The notes under the pieces were generated by a model, which was not told the DNA's origin, did no database searches, and saw only the letters and a list, made by a program, of their open reading frames with translations. From an uncultured Dehalococcoidia bacterium (GTDB taxonomy: Bacteria; Chloroflexota; Dehalococcoidia; Lucifugimonadales; Australimonadaceae), in NCBI GenBank assembly GCA_958295525.1, contig OY282355.1, positions 248,001 to 312,000 on the forward strand: a stretch of DNA of 64,000 nucleotides. Reading direction: 5' to 3'. Position 1 is the first letter of the stretch; each line of letters begins with the position of its first letter. Below are positions 33,679 through 42,602 of this stretch, piece after piece. Position numbers and translations under genes: made by a program.

Positions 33679-36600
33679 TGACCTTCTCCTCGGCGCGAGC
33701 CAGTGAATCCGACAAGTTTCGCGCCAGCCATGCCACAAGCGGAGCGGCGGCATCGTCCGAAACCAGCGCTGCTATGCGCCGCGCCAGAATCCTATCAGTT
33801 ACAGGGTTCTCCGCGATAGCCTTCAAGAATGGGCCAATCTCGGCCGCTCCTCGCCTCATCACTGTCTGAACCGCCGCGACAAGAGCATCCTCTAGAACTC
33901 GGCGCTCCACGCTATACAGGTTATCCGCAGCACTAAGAGCCGCGTGGATATTCTGATAGGCGATGTCGGCGTTCGGGCTGTTCGCCAAGAGTTCCGCCAC
34001 GCCTCGCAAGAGCAAAAGCCCGGGTTGGTCAGGGTACGATTCCAGCAACCGAGCGGATGAGCCTCTCAGGGCGGCTGCGTCATTCGCCGTCGTAACTCCG
34101 TTGAGAATATCCTGAACGCAATCTATGCCTGCTTGGGTAGACTGTACTACGTGGTCGAGAGAATCGCTGAATTGCGACGATTGCAAATGGTGCAGAATGT
34201 GCGTGCGTATGTCCTGGCCACTGACGGCGTTTTCCGCCGCAAGGAGCATTTCCCGCAACGAATGGCGACGCGCTTTTTCGATATGTTCATATATGAACTG
34301 TAACAGGAGTTCAGTCGCCGCCAATGTGAAGTCTTTGAGGCCTGACGGACCATTATCGCGCAAATTTGCAAACGCATCGCTTGCGTAAGAGATTTGATAT
34401 GAATGAAAGTACTGCTGCAAACTTTCCGCAATAACGCCGCACTGATCTATGGCATTCGTAGTGACAATAAATTGCTCTGCCGAATGATCAACTATGTAGT
34501 CTTGGACGATGCCAAGTATGATCAACCGATGCAATGCTTTCTCTGTTCGCGTTTGCTTCGTTCGCTCTTGCGAATGAGAAACGGAGACTGTGTCGAACGG
34601 AACAACGATTTCCTGCGCTATTCCAATGTTGTCCATTGTTCGCAGCACTAGGCGGATGTCCTCTTGGTCTTCCTCGAGCCCCCGATAAGCCTCGGCGTGA
34701 AACCATAGGGCTTGCCGCACATCGTTGCGAGTCCATCCTTGTACAGCCTCCCGTATCATCTCAATGGGTGTCTCAGGGCTCAGTAACCTGGACATTCCAT
34801 CACGTGCGTCATTAGAGAAGATAAGCCCGCAAACGGCTGTCTTGCCGTCACGTCCGGCTCGTCCGGCTTCTTGGTAGAAGGATTCGATGGACTTCGGAAG
34901 GCCGAAATGCACGGTGTATCGCACATTGGGTTTATCCACCCCCATACCATAAGCGCTTGTGGCGGAGAGCAATGGGGTGCGATTGTGTTTGAACGCATTG
35001 GCCACATCGCGCTTATCCTGGTTCCAGTTGCCGGACCAGTAATTGGGGCGCTGCCCGCTGTAGATATCTACTTTCACGTGAAATTGACGCTGTATCTTTT
35101 CTTTGATGTCCGTCACGCTGCCGGTGCCGTTCACAGTCGGGCTGAATACTATCCCCGATTGCGTCTCCTCCCCCCGCAAGTCGAAAAAGGCAGCGTCGCT
35201 AACGCCCAGTTCACTGGGGAGTCGTCGAATTAGCCCGTATAACCGGCTCGTTTTGTATTGCGGCTCGCCACGTATGACGATAAACCTGAGTTCAGGGCGG
35301 TCGAAACTCGTAGGCGTGATGATTGCATTTATTTCGTTTAGATCCAACTCGCGTTGAGTGTCTTTGAGGACCATTTTGCTTGCAGTTCCGGTCAAAGCGA
35401 CAAGGGGCGGCGTTTTATCTCCGAAGGAGCAAAACATCCTCGCATTCGAAGCGAGATTCAAGTATGAGGTTCGGAAATCATGTCCCCATTCCGATACGCA
35501 ATGCGCTTCGTCAATTGCAACGGCGGAGATCGGCGCCACTGCAGTCAAAGTCCGTAGTCCTTCGCGAAAGTCGGCGATCTGGAAGCGTTCGGGCGCAACA
35601 TACGTGAACAGGTAATGTCCCCGGGTCATCAGTTGTTCTCGCTGCCTCAGCGTGTTCCTGTCCGTTTGGCTATGGATGCCGAGGCAACGGTCAATGCCGG
35701 CCTTGCCCAGGTTATCAATTTGATCCTCTATCAGCGCGATGATCGGATCGACCACAATGCAGCGGCCTGGCCGCAGTAGCGCGCTCAGTTGGAACGCGAT
35801 TGACTTGCCTGCTCCTGTAGGCAGCAAGACAACGGAATCCAAACCACAAAGAGTCCGTTCAATAGTCTCCCACTGACCTTCTCGGAAGCCATGCTTTCGG
35901 AAGAGATAGAGCAGGAACCATTCAACAATGTCCCGGTTTGGCGTAGAGGAATCCATAGGATTAGCTGTTGTGAATTCCGCCATGACAGACCCGGGGAAGC
36001 ATATATCGGATACAGTGAACACAGGCGCGCCTGAAATCGCTTCAACGGCTTCGCTTCCTAGCCCAATAATGATGCAATTGGCAGAAGGTTCGCCTTTTAC
36101 TATGCTGACGCTTATCTTTGAAGTTGGCTCCGGTTCATCGTAGAGATCAAATATCTTGTGAATCAACGCCGCGCAATTCTCGACGGCCTCTCGCGCCGCC
36201 TGCAGGATGAGATCTGAATCCATCCCTTTTGGCGGCGCAACCTCAATTGTCCAAGGTTCTTGGACTTGAAGCCAGCCTCCCAGCAAAGCCCGCAGCACGG
36301 TCAATTGCATTTGGTGCGTGAGTTTGCCGAGCCGCAAGGCGCGGATTAGCGCGTCATTTTCCATTGACGCTCCTGACGCTCCTGATGTCGCCTGACTCAT
36401 CATTCCCCAGAGCGTTTGAAGACGAGCCCCGTGGCCTGCGAGCATTTCGCTTGCCGGTATCCTCACGACTCTGATTCCTGAATTCAGGAGCAGCCGGTCG
36501 CGCCGAGCGTCCGCTTGCACGGATTCTTCATGCTGCTGTCCATCGATCTCAACGACGATAGCCTCGCCCTGGTGGTGGGTCACCAGAAAGTCGACTCTCT

Positions 36601-37168
36601 GGTTGCCATCTTCGAAGTCGGGGGCCAACGACGAAATGCCTACCTGCTCGACGATGCTCCAGCCGGAGGCGCATGCCTGCTGGCGGAAGAGGTTGGCGAA
36701 CATCTCCTCCGCGTTGCTTTCGAATCGCGTTGGAATATAGGGACATGTAGGGTCGGCGGCGGTTGCTTGCAAAGCCTGCGTAAGCGACTCAGAGGTCGGC
36801 GTGACGCTCCCGCAGCGCTGGATGACGAATTTTTCCAATTCCGGCGTAGTGTAGGCGAAGGCGCCGCGAGTCAGCAGGTTTTCGACGATGGAGAACAACG
36901 TGCGGCGCTCGCTTGACAACCGAGTCTGAGGCGCGTCGCCAGGGTAGTCGAGGCGCCACTGCGACGCGAGCATCAGGACGTGTTTCTGGTCGTCGCGCAG
37001 TTCGGCCTCATACGCTTGGGCGACGATGCGCTCGGTCTGATGGTTGGATTGGAACGCGATGACTTGAGCGTTGTCGGACATAGCCCGCAGGCGGACCTGC
37101 CTCGGAATGTCCCACGGCGAAGGCGCGCCTATGAGTCTGCTTGCGCGGGAATGCGCCTCGCTAGTCAT
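33671..37168 (-). CDS. RecQ-type helicase with N-terminal PD-(D/E)XK-like (DUF559) domain
   Basis: The product has 1165 residues from the ATG at 37168; the longer frame to 37318 enters REP repeats and is rejected. An N-terminal DUF559/Vsr-like domain shows SNAEEMF, VDFLVTH and VVEIDGQQH (about 203), the spacing of a PD-(D/E)XK nuclease. A RecQ-family helicase follows: LPTGAGKSIAF (about 448), IDEAHCVSEWGHDF (about 553), LTGTASKMV, GMGVDKPNVR and EAGRAGRDG (about 768). About 400 further residues have no domain I can name. TACACT ends 10 nt before the start. Codon and base use turn AT-richer from 34.1 to 36.4 kb, hinting at transfer. Confidence 0.85.
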   Translation of the reverse strand: MTSEAHSRASRLIGAPSPWDIPRQVRLRAMSDNAQVIAFQSNHQTERIVAQAYEAELRDDQKHVLMLASQWRLDYPGDAPQTRLSSERRTLFSIVENLLTRGAFAYTTPELEKFVIQRCGSVTPTSESLTQALQATAADPTCPYIPTRFESNAEEMFANLFRQQACASGWSIVEQVGISSLAPDFEDGNQRVDFLVTHHQGEAIVVEIDGQQHEESVQADARRDRLLLNSGIRVVRIPASEMLAGHGARLQTLWGMMSQATSGASGASMENDALIRALRLGKLTHQMQLTVLRALLGGWLQVQEPWTIEVAPPKGMDSDLILQAAREAVENCAALIHKIFDLYDEPEPTSKISVSIVKGEPSANCIIIGLGSEAVEAISGAPVFTVSDICFPGSVMAEFTTANPMDSSTPNRDIVEWFLLYLFRKHGFREGQWETIERTLCGLDSVVLLPTGAGKSIAFQLSALLRPGRCIVVDPIIALIEDQIDNLGKAGIDRCLGIHSQTDRNTLRQREQLMTRGHYLFTYVAPERFQIADFREGLRTLTAVAPISAVAIDEAHCVSEWGHDFRTSYLNLASNARMFCSFGDKTPPLVALTGTASKMVLKDTQRELDLNEINAIITPTSFDRPELRFIVIRGEPQYKTSRLYGLIRRLPSELGVSDAAFFDLRGEETQSGIVFSPTVNGTGSVTDIKEKIQRQFHVKVDIYSGQRPNYWSGNWNQDKRDVANAFKHNRTPLLSATSAYGMGVDKPNVRYTVHFGLPKSIESFYQEAGRAGRDGKTAVCGLIFSNDARDGMSRLLSPETPIEMIREAVQGWTRNDVRQALWFHAEAYRGLEEDQEDIRLVLRTMDNIGIAQEIVVPFDTVSVSHSQERTKQTRTEKALHRLIILGIVQDYIVDHSAEQFIVTTNAIDQCGVIAESLQQYFHSYQISYASDAFANLRDNGPSGLKDFTLAATELLLQFIYEHIEKARRHSLREMLLAAENAVSGQDIRTHILHHLQSSQFSDSLDHVVQSTQAGIDCVQDILNGVTTANDAAALRGSSARLLESYPDQPGLLLLRGVAELLANSPNADIAYQNIHAALSAADNLYSVERRVLEDALVAAVQTVMRRGAAEIGPFLKAIAENPVTDRILARRIAALVSDDAAAPLVAWLARNLSDSLARAEEKVNG

Positions 37169-37178
37169 AACGCCGGGC

Positions 37179-37184
37179 AGTGTA
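37179..37184 (-). promoter_or_regulatory. -10 box of the RecQ-like gene
   Basis: TACACT on the minus strand, 10 nt before the ATG at 37168, leaving little or no leader. Confidence 0.4.
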
Positions 37185-37252
37185 CGCTTGCCTCCCCTCA
37201 TTCGCAACTGCATCGCCGGGCTGGCGGGGTAGGAGGCGCTGCGCGCCACGCT

Positions 37253-37314
37253 GGATTCCCGCCTACGCGGGAATGACGATGGGGGGCGAGGTTCCCGCCT
37301 ACGCGGGAATGACG
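37253..37314. repeat. Two REP-like palindromes
   Basis: Two copies of the ATTCCCGCCTACGCGGGAAT element in the gap between divergent genes (37169-37405). The rest of the gap shows nothing else. Confidence 0.9.
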
Positions 37315-37405
37315 GCAAGGGGTGCGGCGGCTGGACCCGCTAGGCGGAGCGCCGCCGCATGGAGTATCGTATGCGAGGCGCGCTCATAGGGCGCGGGCGA
37401 GGCTT

Positions 37406-38497
37406 ATGCTCGATATATTCAACGACCCCACCCTGCAACGCTGGATAGCCCTCGGCGTGTTCGCCGCGTTCACCGTCCTGGCGGCGGCCCACTACGTCGT
37501 CGTGCGGTTCATCAGCCGCCGCATGCGGAAAAGCCGGGCGCAGAGCCTCGCCGCCGACGTCACGCGAGCGGTCGCCCGCGCCGGAACGCTCTTCATATTC
37601 ACGCTCGGCGCACTGGCCGCCCTCGAGGTCTGGCCCGGGCTGGACGAATGGCGCGGACGCATCGCGCGCGGCGTTCTGATTGTGCTCACGGCCATCACCA
37701 CGATGGGGGCCGCCAACGTATTCAACGCAGTGGTCGGCTGGTACACCGTCTGGATCGCTCCCAAAACCCACAGCAGAGTGGACGACACGCTGCTGCCGGT
37801 CGCGCGGCGAGTTATTCCCGTGCTCATCTACGGCATGGGCGGCTTGATCATTCTGCAAACGCTGGGCGTCAACATCAGCCCGCTTCTGGGCGGAATCGGC
37901 ATATCGGGCTTGGCGGTCGCGCTCGGCCTGCAGCCCACGCTCAGCAACTTCTTCGCGGGCACGAACGTCCTCACCGAGGGCTCCTTCTCGCACGGCGACT
38001 ACATTGAGTTGCAAGGCGGCCCCGCCGGATACGTCGAATCCGTTGACTGGCGCAGCACGAAGATACGCACGTGGCTCAACAACTACGTCGTTATCCCGAA
38101 CTCCGTGCTTGCCAACACGATTATGGTCAACTACAGCCGCCCCGACCCGCGAATGAACATCCTCCTCTATTGCGGCGTGAGTTACGACTGCGACCTTGCC
38201 CGCGTCAACGAGGTGGCGCTCGAAGTCGTCCGCCAAGTCATCGCCGCCAACGACGAGGCCGACAAGTCCGCGGAGCCGTGGTTCGGATTCGAGCGCTTCG
38301 GCGACTCCAACGTGGAGTTCTGGGTGTTTCTGCAAGCGCGCGACCGCATCGGCTCATTCGTCGTGACGAACGACCTCGTCAAACGGCTGCACGCGCGGTT
38401 CCGCGAAGAGGGCATCGAGATCAACTATCCGGTGCGGAAGGTGGTCTACGACGCTCCGCCGCCGCCGAATCTGCCCCCCGGAGCGCGCGGCTCGTGA
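37406..38497 (+). CDS. MscS-family mechanosensitive channel
   Basis: The 363-residue protein starts at ATG 37406 with MLDIFNDP and has four to five membrane helices. The MscS pore and beta domain are clear: GGIGISGLAVALGLQ near 165, then NYVVIPNSVLANTIM near 222. It opens on membrane tension during hypo-osmotic shock to release solutes. Its stop overlaps the start of a trehalose-phosphatase gene (GTGA), linking efflux with synthesis of a compatible solute. The upstream 80 residues of the longer frame are discarded. Confidence 0.9.
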   Translation: MLDIFNDPTLQRWIALGVFAAFTVLAAAHYVVVRFISRRMRKSRAQSLAADVTRAVARAGTLFIFTLGALAALEVWPGLDEWRGRIARGVLIVLTAITTMGAANVFNAVVGWYTVWIAPKTHSRVDDTLLPVARRVIPVLIYGMGGLIILQTLGVNISPLLGGIGISGLAVALGLQPTLSNFFAGTNVLTEGSFSHGDYIELQGGPAGYVESVDWRSTKIRTWLNNYVVIPNSVLANTIMVNYSRPDPRMNILLYCGVSYDCDLARVNEVALEVVRQVIAANDEADKSAEPWFGFERFGDSNVEFWVFLQARDRIGSFVVTNDLVKRLHARFREEGIEINYPVRKVVYDAPPPPNLPPGARGS

Positions 38498-39291
38498 TCG
38501 GCCCGCCCGGCCTGTGGGAGCGCCGCCGCGACGCCCTCGCGCTCCTGCGGAACGCCCCGGCCGCAGCGCTCACGGACATAGACGGCACGATCGCCCCCAT
38601 CGCCGCCAAGCCGTCCGCCGCCGCCGTCCTCCCCGCCGCGAGGGACGCGCTCGCCGCGCTCGCCGATCGCGTCAGCGTCGTCGTGCTCACCGGAAGGAGC
38701 GCCGCGACCGCCCGGGCGATGATCGGGCTGGACAACGCCGTCTACTCCGGCAACCACGGGACAGAGTGGCTCGTCGCGGGGGAGCGGAGCGTCGAGCCCG
38801 CCGCTCTTCCCTACGTCGAGCGCGTGCGCGAGATAGCGCAAGCGGCGGAGCGAGGCGTCGGCGCGGCGGGCGTTTGGATCGAGGACAAGGAGGTCAGCCT
38901 CTCCGTCCACTACCGCAACGCCCCGGAGCCGGACGCCGCGCGGGCCGAGATCCTTGCTTTCCTCGACGCGAACGCAGCGGATATGGCCGTGCGCGAGGGC
39001 AAAATGATCGTCGAGGTTCGCCCTCCCGTCGCGCTCTCCAAAGGCGAGGCCGCCCGTTCGTTCATCCGCCGCGAGCGCATCGCCTCCGCCCTCTTGCTGG
39101 GCGACGACCGCTCGGACGCCGAGGCGTTCGCGGTCGTTCGCGCAATGCGCGGCGCGGGGGAGATTCGGGCCGCATGCGCCGCCGTCTCGCCGCGGGACGC
39201 GCCCCCGGAACTGCTCGCCTCCGCCGACTACGTCCTAGAAGACCCCGCCGACACCGCCCGCCTCCTCGCCTGGCTCGCCGAGGAGGTGTGA
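38494..39291 (+). CDS. otsB: Trehalose-6-phosphate phosphatase
   Basis: The 265-residue HAD-superfamily enzyme has the nucleophile motif TDIDGTIAPI near residue 27, LTGRS (motif II) near 66, and the acidic LLGDDRSDAEAF (motif IV) near 206. NHGTEW near 90 and VEVRPP near 172 are typical of OtsB. It removes phosphate from trehalose-6-phosphate. The start is a GTG overlapping the MscS stop. No synthase otsA is adjacent, so the substrate is made elsewhere or the fused partner is lost. Mannosylglycerate-type phosphatase is possible but less likely. Confidence 0.88.
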   Translation: MIGPPGLWERRRDALALLRNAPAAALTDIDGTIAPIAAKPSAAAVLPAARDALAALADRVSVVVLTGRSAATARAMIGLDNAVYSGNHGTEWLVAGERSVEPAALPYVERVREIAQAAERGVGAAGVWIEDKEVSLSVHYRNAPEPDAARAEILAFLDANAADMAVREGKMIVEVRPPVALSKGEAARSFIRRERIASALLLGDDRSDAEAFAVVRAMRGAGEIRAACAAVSPRDAPPELLASADYVLEDPADTARLLAWLAEEV

Positions 39292-39323
39292 CGTCGGAGG
39301 GGCGAGGGAATCTTGCGCGCCTT

Positions 39324-40400
39324 CTACGGAGCAGGCGCTGGCGTAGCCGGCAAGGGTTGAACGCGGATGCGGAACGTCAGCAGGATGTCGCCTGTCCGCC
39401 ACGGCTGGTCCTCCACCGCCCAAGTCAGCGTTCCGGCCTCGCTGTCCGTCGTCGCATCGCTCGGCAAGAGCGTCAGGATGACGTCTCCGTCGTCAATGAA
39501 TTCCAGCACGAGATCGGTTAGAGGAGAGTAAGGGCTGAGCGTGAGCGTGAGCGCTCCGTCTTGCCATATCAAGCCTTGAATCTCCGTCCAACTGTCCAAT
39601 GTTCCTCTGGCCAGGAAAACCTTGTCCTGCTGACGCATCGAGTCATACGGTCGATTTGGAATGAACGTTGCATCATTTAAGACGAGCCCAAGGCAAACTG
39701 TCTGTTTACTTCCCCATCCGCGCACTGGCGTCCTCATCCATCCATAGAATTGCACACGCATGCAATGGCCTTTTCCTTTGTCCTCGATGCTCATGATTCG
39801 CCATGCGCCAAAGCCTTGTTGAAAAAAGAATGGATCATCGTATGCCGGCGCTCTAACGCTGTCCCTAGCAATTTCCGACAGAACCGATCCTTTTCCGAAG
39901 TAATCCTCTACCCTGTCATCGATCGTCGCCCCCCATATCCAGCCCCCGACGCCAGTTATCCCGACTGCTGCAAGAGGAACCAGCATAATAATTCTCCATT
40001 GACTACGAATTCTGCCAAGCAGTCTGGCGCTGGTTATTGGCGCCATAAACCATGTAGGCACAGAAGCAGTAGCAGCAAGGAAAAGCGCCCATTCCCAGAC
40101 ATACCCTTCCCAAAACCCACTCGCCAGAACCCACACAGAAAGAATGAAGACGAAGATCATTGGGCTAGTCGCTATAACTAATGCAGTGAATTTATGACGA
40201 AACGTGAGCGTTCCATGTTGCCTAGATGTCCGCAAATTCTCAATTGCACAGACGATTGGGGCCGCGATAAAGCCCACGGCATGCCAGATGATGAGCAAGG
40301 TGACCCACAAGGTGCTTGGCTCCCATTCCAACGTGGTCCCCAGGGAGAAAAGAAACCCCTGTGCGCCCATTGATAATATGTACCAGACAGCAAACATCAA
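39324..40400 (-). CDS. Hypothetical multi-pass membrane protein
   Basis: The 358-residue product has four to five membrane helices in its first 160 residues (MMFAVWYILSMG, HAVGFIAAPIV, FVFILSVWVLA, IIMLVPLAAVGITGV), then a soluble C-terminal domain (165-358) ending in LLTFRIRVQPLPATPAPAP. GAGGAGG precedes two adjacent ATGs at 40400 and 40397; either may start. Base composition is AT-richer than the neighbours. I recognise no family. It heads a run of short minus-strand genes of similar type. Confidence 0.65.
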   Translation of the reverse strand: MMFAVWYILSMGAQGFLFSLGTTLEWEPSTLWVTLLIIWHAVGFIAAPIVCAIENLRTSRQHGTLTFRHKFTALVIATSPMIFVFILSVWVLASGFWEGYVWEWALFLAATASVPTWFMAPITSARLLGRIRSQWRIIMLVPLAAVGITGVGGWIWGATIDDRVEDYFGKGSVLSEIARDSVRAPAYDDPFFFQQGFGAWRIMSIEDKGKGHCMRVQFYGWMRTPVRGWGSKQTVCLGLVLNDATFIPNRPYDSMRQQDKVFLARGTLDSWTEIQGLIWQDGALTLTLSPYSPLTDLVLEFIDDGDVILTLLPSDATTDSEAGTLTWAVEDQPWRTGDILLTFRIRVQPLPATPAPAP

Positions 40401-40425
40401 TCCTCCTCGTGAGTGGTGCGAAGCG

Positions 40426-40641
40426 CTAGGAAGCCGCCCCTCCGTCGTCGTCGCTGGCGACGATGGCGCCGACGCCTGAGGATTCGACGGATGTTCGGGC
40501 GACGCCGGCGCCGGAGAGGAGGTAGCGGTAGGCCTCCGTCAAGGAGGCGAGGTCGATCTGCGCGGACGCCTGCCCGCTGAGGGCGCAGCGCTCCGCGCAA
40601 TGCCTGCGGGCGCGCCTAATCGCTGTCGTTCGCTTACTCAT
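40426..40641 (-). CDS. Small conserved-looking protein, 71 residues
   Basis: The product starts MSKRTTAIRRARRHCAE, with two Cys in HCAERCAL and a Leu-rich helix ASLTEAYRYLL. The start at 40641 is fixed by TATACT lying nine bases upstream (40651-40656), which leaves almost no leader. An upstream in-frame stretch to 40746 is rejected for that reason. Basic N-terminus and acidic C-terminus (SDDDGG) suggest a small regulatory or structural protein. Function unknown. Confidence 0.5.
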   Translation of the reverse strand: MSKRTTAIRRARRHCAERCALSGQASAQIDLASLTEAYRYLLSGAGVARTSVESSGVGAIVASDDDGGAAS

Positions 40642-40650
40642 CGCCGGGGG

Positions 40651-40656
40651 AGTATA
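40651..40656 (-). promoter_or_regulatory. -10 box of the 40426-40641 gene
   Basis: TATACT on the minus strand, nine bases before the ATG; a leaderless transcript is likely. Confidence 0.5.
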
Positions 40657-40706
40657 CGCTATTCGCACTGGGGCGCCACAAGCGGCGCGGGAGGTGAAGC
40701 CAAGCA

Positions 40707-41387
40707 TTAGAACCCACCTCCTATAGAAAATAGATAGGCCCACCAAGCGCCATAGATAACTATCATCAGCATGAGAACAGACAGAACGAAATAATATCGA
40801 AAATTTGACCTCATACTAAATTTAGCAGTGTATGCGATAATCTGCACAGTCATTATGCTCAAAGATACAATTCCTGGCTCGAATGAATCCATTCTTCTTG
40901 ATGAATTAAGGATCACAAAAGATAGTAGCATGAACACCAGTATCACTAGTACGCCAAACAGGATATTCCTCAGAGAATGACCAAATGAACTGTGCCGTAT
41001 ATGAATGAGTAACATACCAGAGAGTAACAATAACTCAAGCGTAATTACGACGCCAAGATCAAAAACGAATTCTTGCGCAGCCCATGAATATCCAGATACA
41101 ACCTGCACAACTAATGCTGTCAGAATTCCGTTCGTATACACGAACCGACGCAGTGGTTTCTCCATTTCATTGGACAGCGCGCGCATATGTGTGCTCAAGA
41201 AATGGACAACAAACGCCAGCAAAGACAAAGATACGGTGACCTCTATGAACAAACGAGTGACTGACTCTGAAGCGTTGTTGCCTACTATCACGAGTAGTCC
41301 GAAGAACGCTACGACCGCAAGGATCGAAAGGCAACATGCCCGAAGACCTATCCAGCAGAGAGCCACCATGTTTTCCAGGTTCACCAC
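40707..41387 (-). CDS. Hypothetical AT-rich membrane protein
   Basis: The 226-residue product is very hydrophobic with about seven membrane helices and few charged residues. It begins at a GTG (41387) with AGAGG nearby; an ATG at 41369 is an alternative start. Its composition (Ile, Ser, Leu, low Ala/Arg) and AT content are unlike the GC-rich neighbours, a sign of recent acquisition. No domain recognised. The helix count alone cannot support a transport function. Confidence 0.6.
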   Translation of the reverse strand: MVNLENMVALCWIGLRACCLSILAVVAFFGLLVIVGNNASESVTRLFIEVTVSLSLLAFVVHFLSTHMRALSNEMEKPLRRFVYTNGILTALVVQVVSGYSWAAQEFVFDLGVVITLELLLLSGMLLIHIRHSSFGHSLRNILFGVLVILVFMLLSFVILNSSRRMDSFEPGIVSLSIMTVQIIAYTAKFSMRSNFRYYFVLSVLMLMIVIYGAWWAYLFSIGGGF

Positions 41388-41453
41388 AACCTCTTGCAGC
41401 CTTTGGCGTGCCGGTAGGTGTTGGGGTGGCTCTGACGGTGAGCGTCCGCGCGC

Positions 41454-42587
41454 CTACCCGCCTTGTCCGACCGCCCCGAACGGCACGACGCGGGAGTCCG
41501 ACGCGGCGAACGCGAGGATCACCGGATCCCCCGCCCGCAGATCGGCGCCGGGGTGCGCGGACGCTTTCACGACGGCGCCTTCCGCCTCCGCTTCGCAGTC
41601 CAGCGTGCTGCCGAGGAACACCACGCTCGTCAGCGAGCCCGCGAGGACGTTGACGTCGTCGTCCTGAGGCGGCCGCTCCTTCAGCAGCGCGACGTTCTCC
41701 GGACGCACGGCCACGGCCACCGGCGCGCCTTGCGCCAGCGCCTCGCTCGTCACGCAGCGCAGCGCGCCTTGCGCCGTCTCGACGACGGCGGTCCCTCCGG
41801 CCTCCGCAGGCGCGCTGACTTTCCCCTCGAAGAAGTTCGCGGTTCCGATGAACTCCGCCGCGAACCTGTTGCGCGGCGACTCGTAAATCTCGCGCGGCGG
41901 GCCGTACTGAATCAGCCTGCCGCCGTCCATCACCGCCACCTGATCCGAGAGCGTCAGCGCCTCCAACTGATCGTGCGTCACGAACAGCGTCGTGATGCCC
42001 AGGCTGGAGGTGAGTTGCTTCAACTCGTTCCGCATCTCCTCCCGCAACTTCGCGTCCAAGTTGCTCAGCGGCTCGTCCAGCAGCAGCGCCTTCGGCTCGT
42101 TGACGAGCGCGCGGGCGAGCGCGAGGCGCTGCTGCTGCCCCCCGCTCAGTTGCGGCGCCGGCCGCTTCTCCAAGCCGTCCAAGTGCACCAGCGCGAGCGA
42201 GCGCAGCACGCGCTCCCGCACCTCCGCGCCCGAGAACTTCCGCGGCCCCTGCTTCAACGGAAACGCCACGTTGTCGAACACGTTCATATGCGGCCAGATG
42301 GCGTAGGACTGAAACACCATGCCCATCGGGCGCCGGTGGGGCGGCATCCACTCTCCGCCGCGCCCCGACACCAGCACGGCGCCCTCCAGCGTTATCTCGC
42401 CCTCGTCCGGGCGCTCCAGCCCCGCGATGCACCGCAGCGTCGTGGACTTGCCGCATCCCGACGGCCCCAGCAGCGTGAAGAACGCCCCCGACTCAACGTC
42501 GAACGTGACGTCCTCGACCGCGTGGACTTCTCCTTGGTCGGTCTCGAACCGCTTGGAGAGATTGCTTACCCGAAGCGCTACCGCCAC
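41454..42587 (-). CDS. fbpC: ABC importer ATPase, FbpC/PotA type
   Basis: The 377-residue ATPase has Walker A LGPSGCGKSTT near 40, Q-loop FQSYAIWPHMNVFDN near 91, the signature LSGGQQQR near 146, Walker B LLLDEPLSNLDAK near 169 and the switch THDQLEAL. A C-terminal regulatory OB domain (about 250-377) is of the TOBE/FbpC kind. It powers import with the permease and binding protein directly upstream. FbpC-type systems carry iron(III), 2-aminoethylphosphonate or spermidine; the binding protein here favours iron. Confidence 0.9.
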   Translation of the reverse strand: MAVALRVSNLSKRFETDQGEVHAVEDVTFDVESGAFFTLLGPSGCGKSTTLRCIAGLERPDEGEITLEGAVLVSGRGGEWMPPHRRPMGMVFQSYAIWPHMNVFDNVAFPLKQGPRKFSGAEVRERVLRSLALVHLDGLEKRPAPQLSGGQQQRLALARALVNEPKALLLDEPLSNLDAKLREEMRNELKQLTSSLGITTLFVTHDQLEALTLSDQVAVMDGGRLIQYGPPREIYESPRNRFAAEFIGTANFFEGKVSAPAEAGGTAVVETAQGALRCVTSEALAQGAPVAVAVRPENVALLKERPPQDDDVNVLAGSLTSVVFLGSTLDCEAEAEGAVVKASAHPGADLRAGDPVILAFAASDSRVVPFGAVGQGG

Positions 42588-42602
42588 GATGACCTCCGCT
42601 CG

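Noticed and set aside
37169-37318. Longer start for the RecQ-like gene
   Set aside because: The added 50 codons read through two REP elements.
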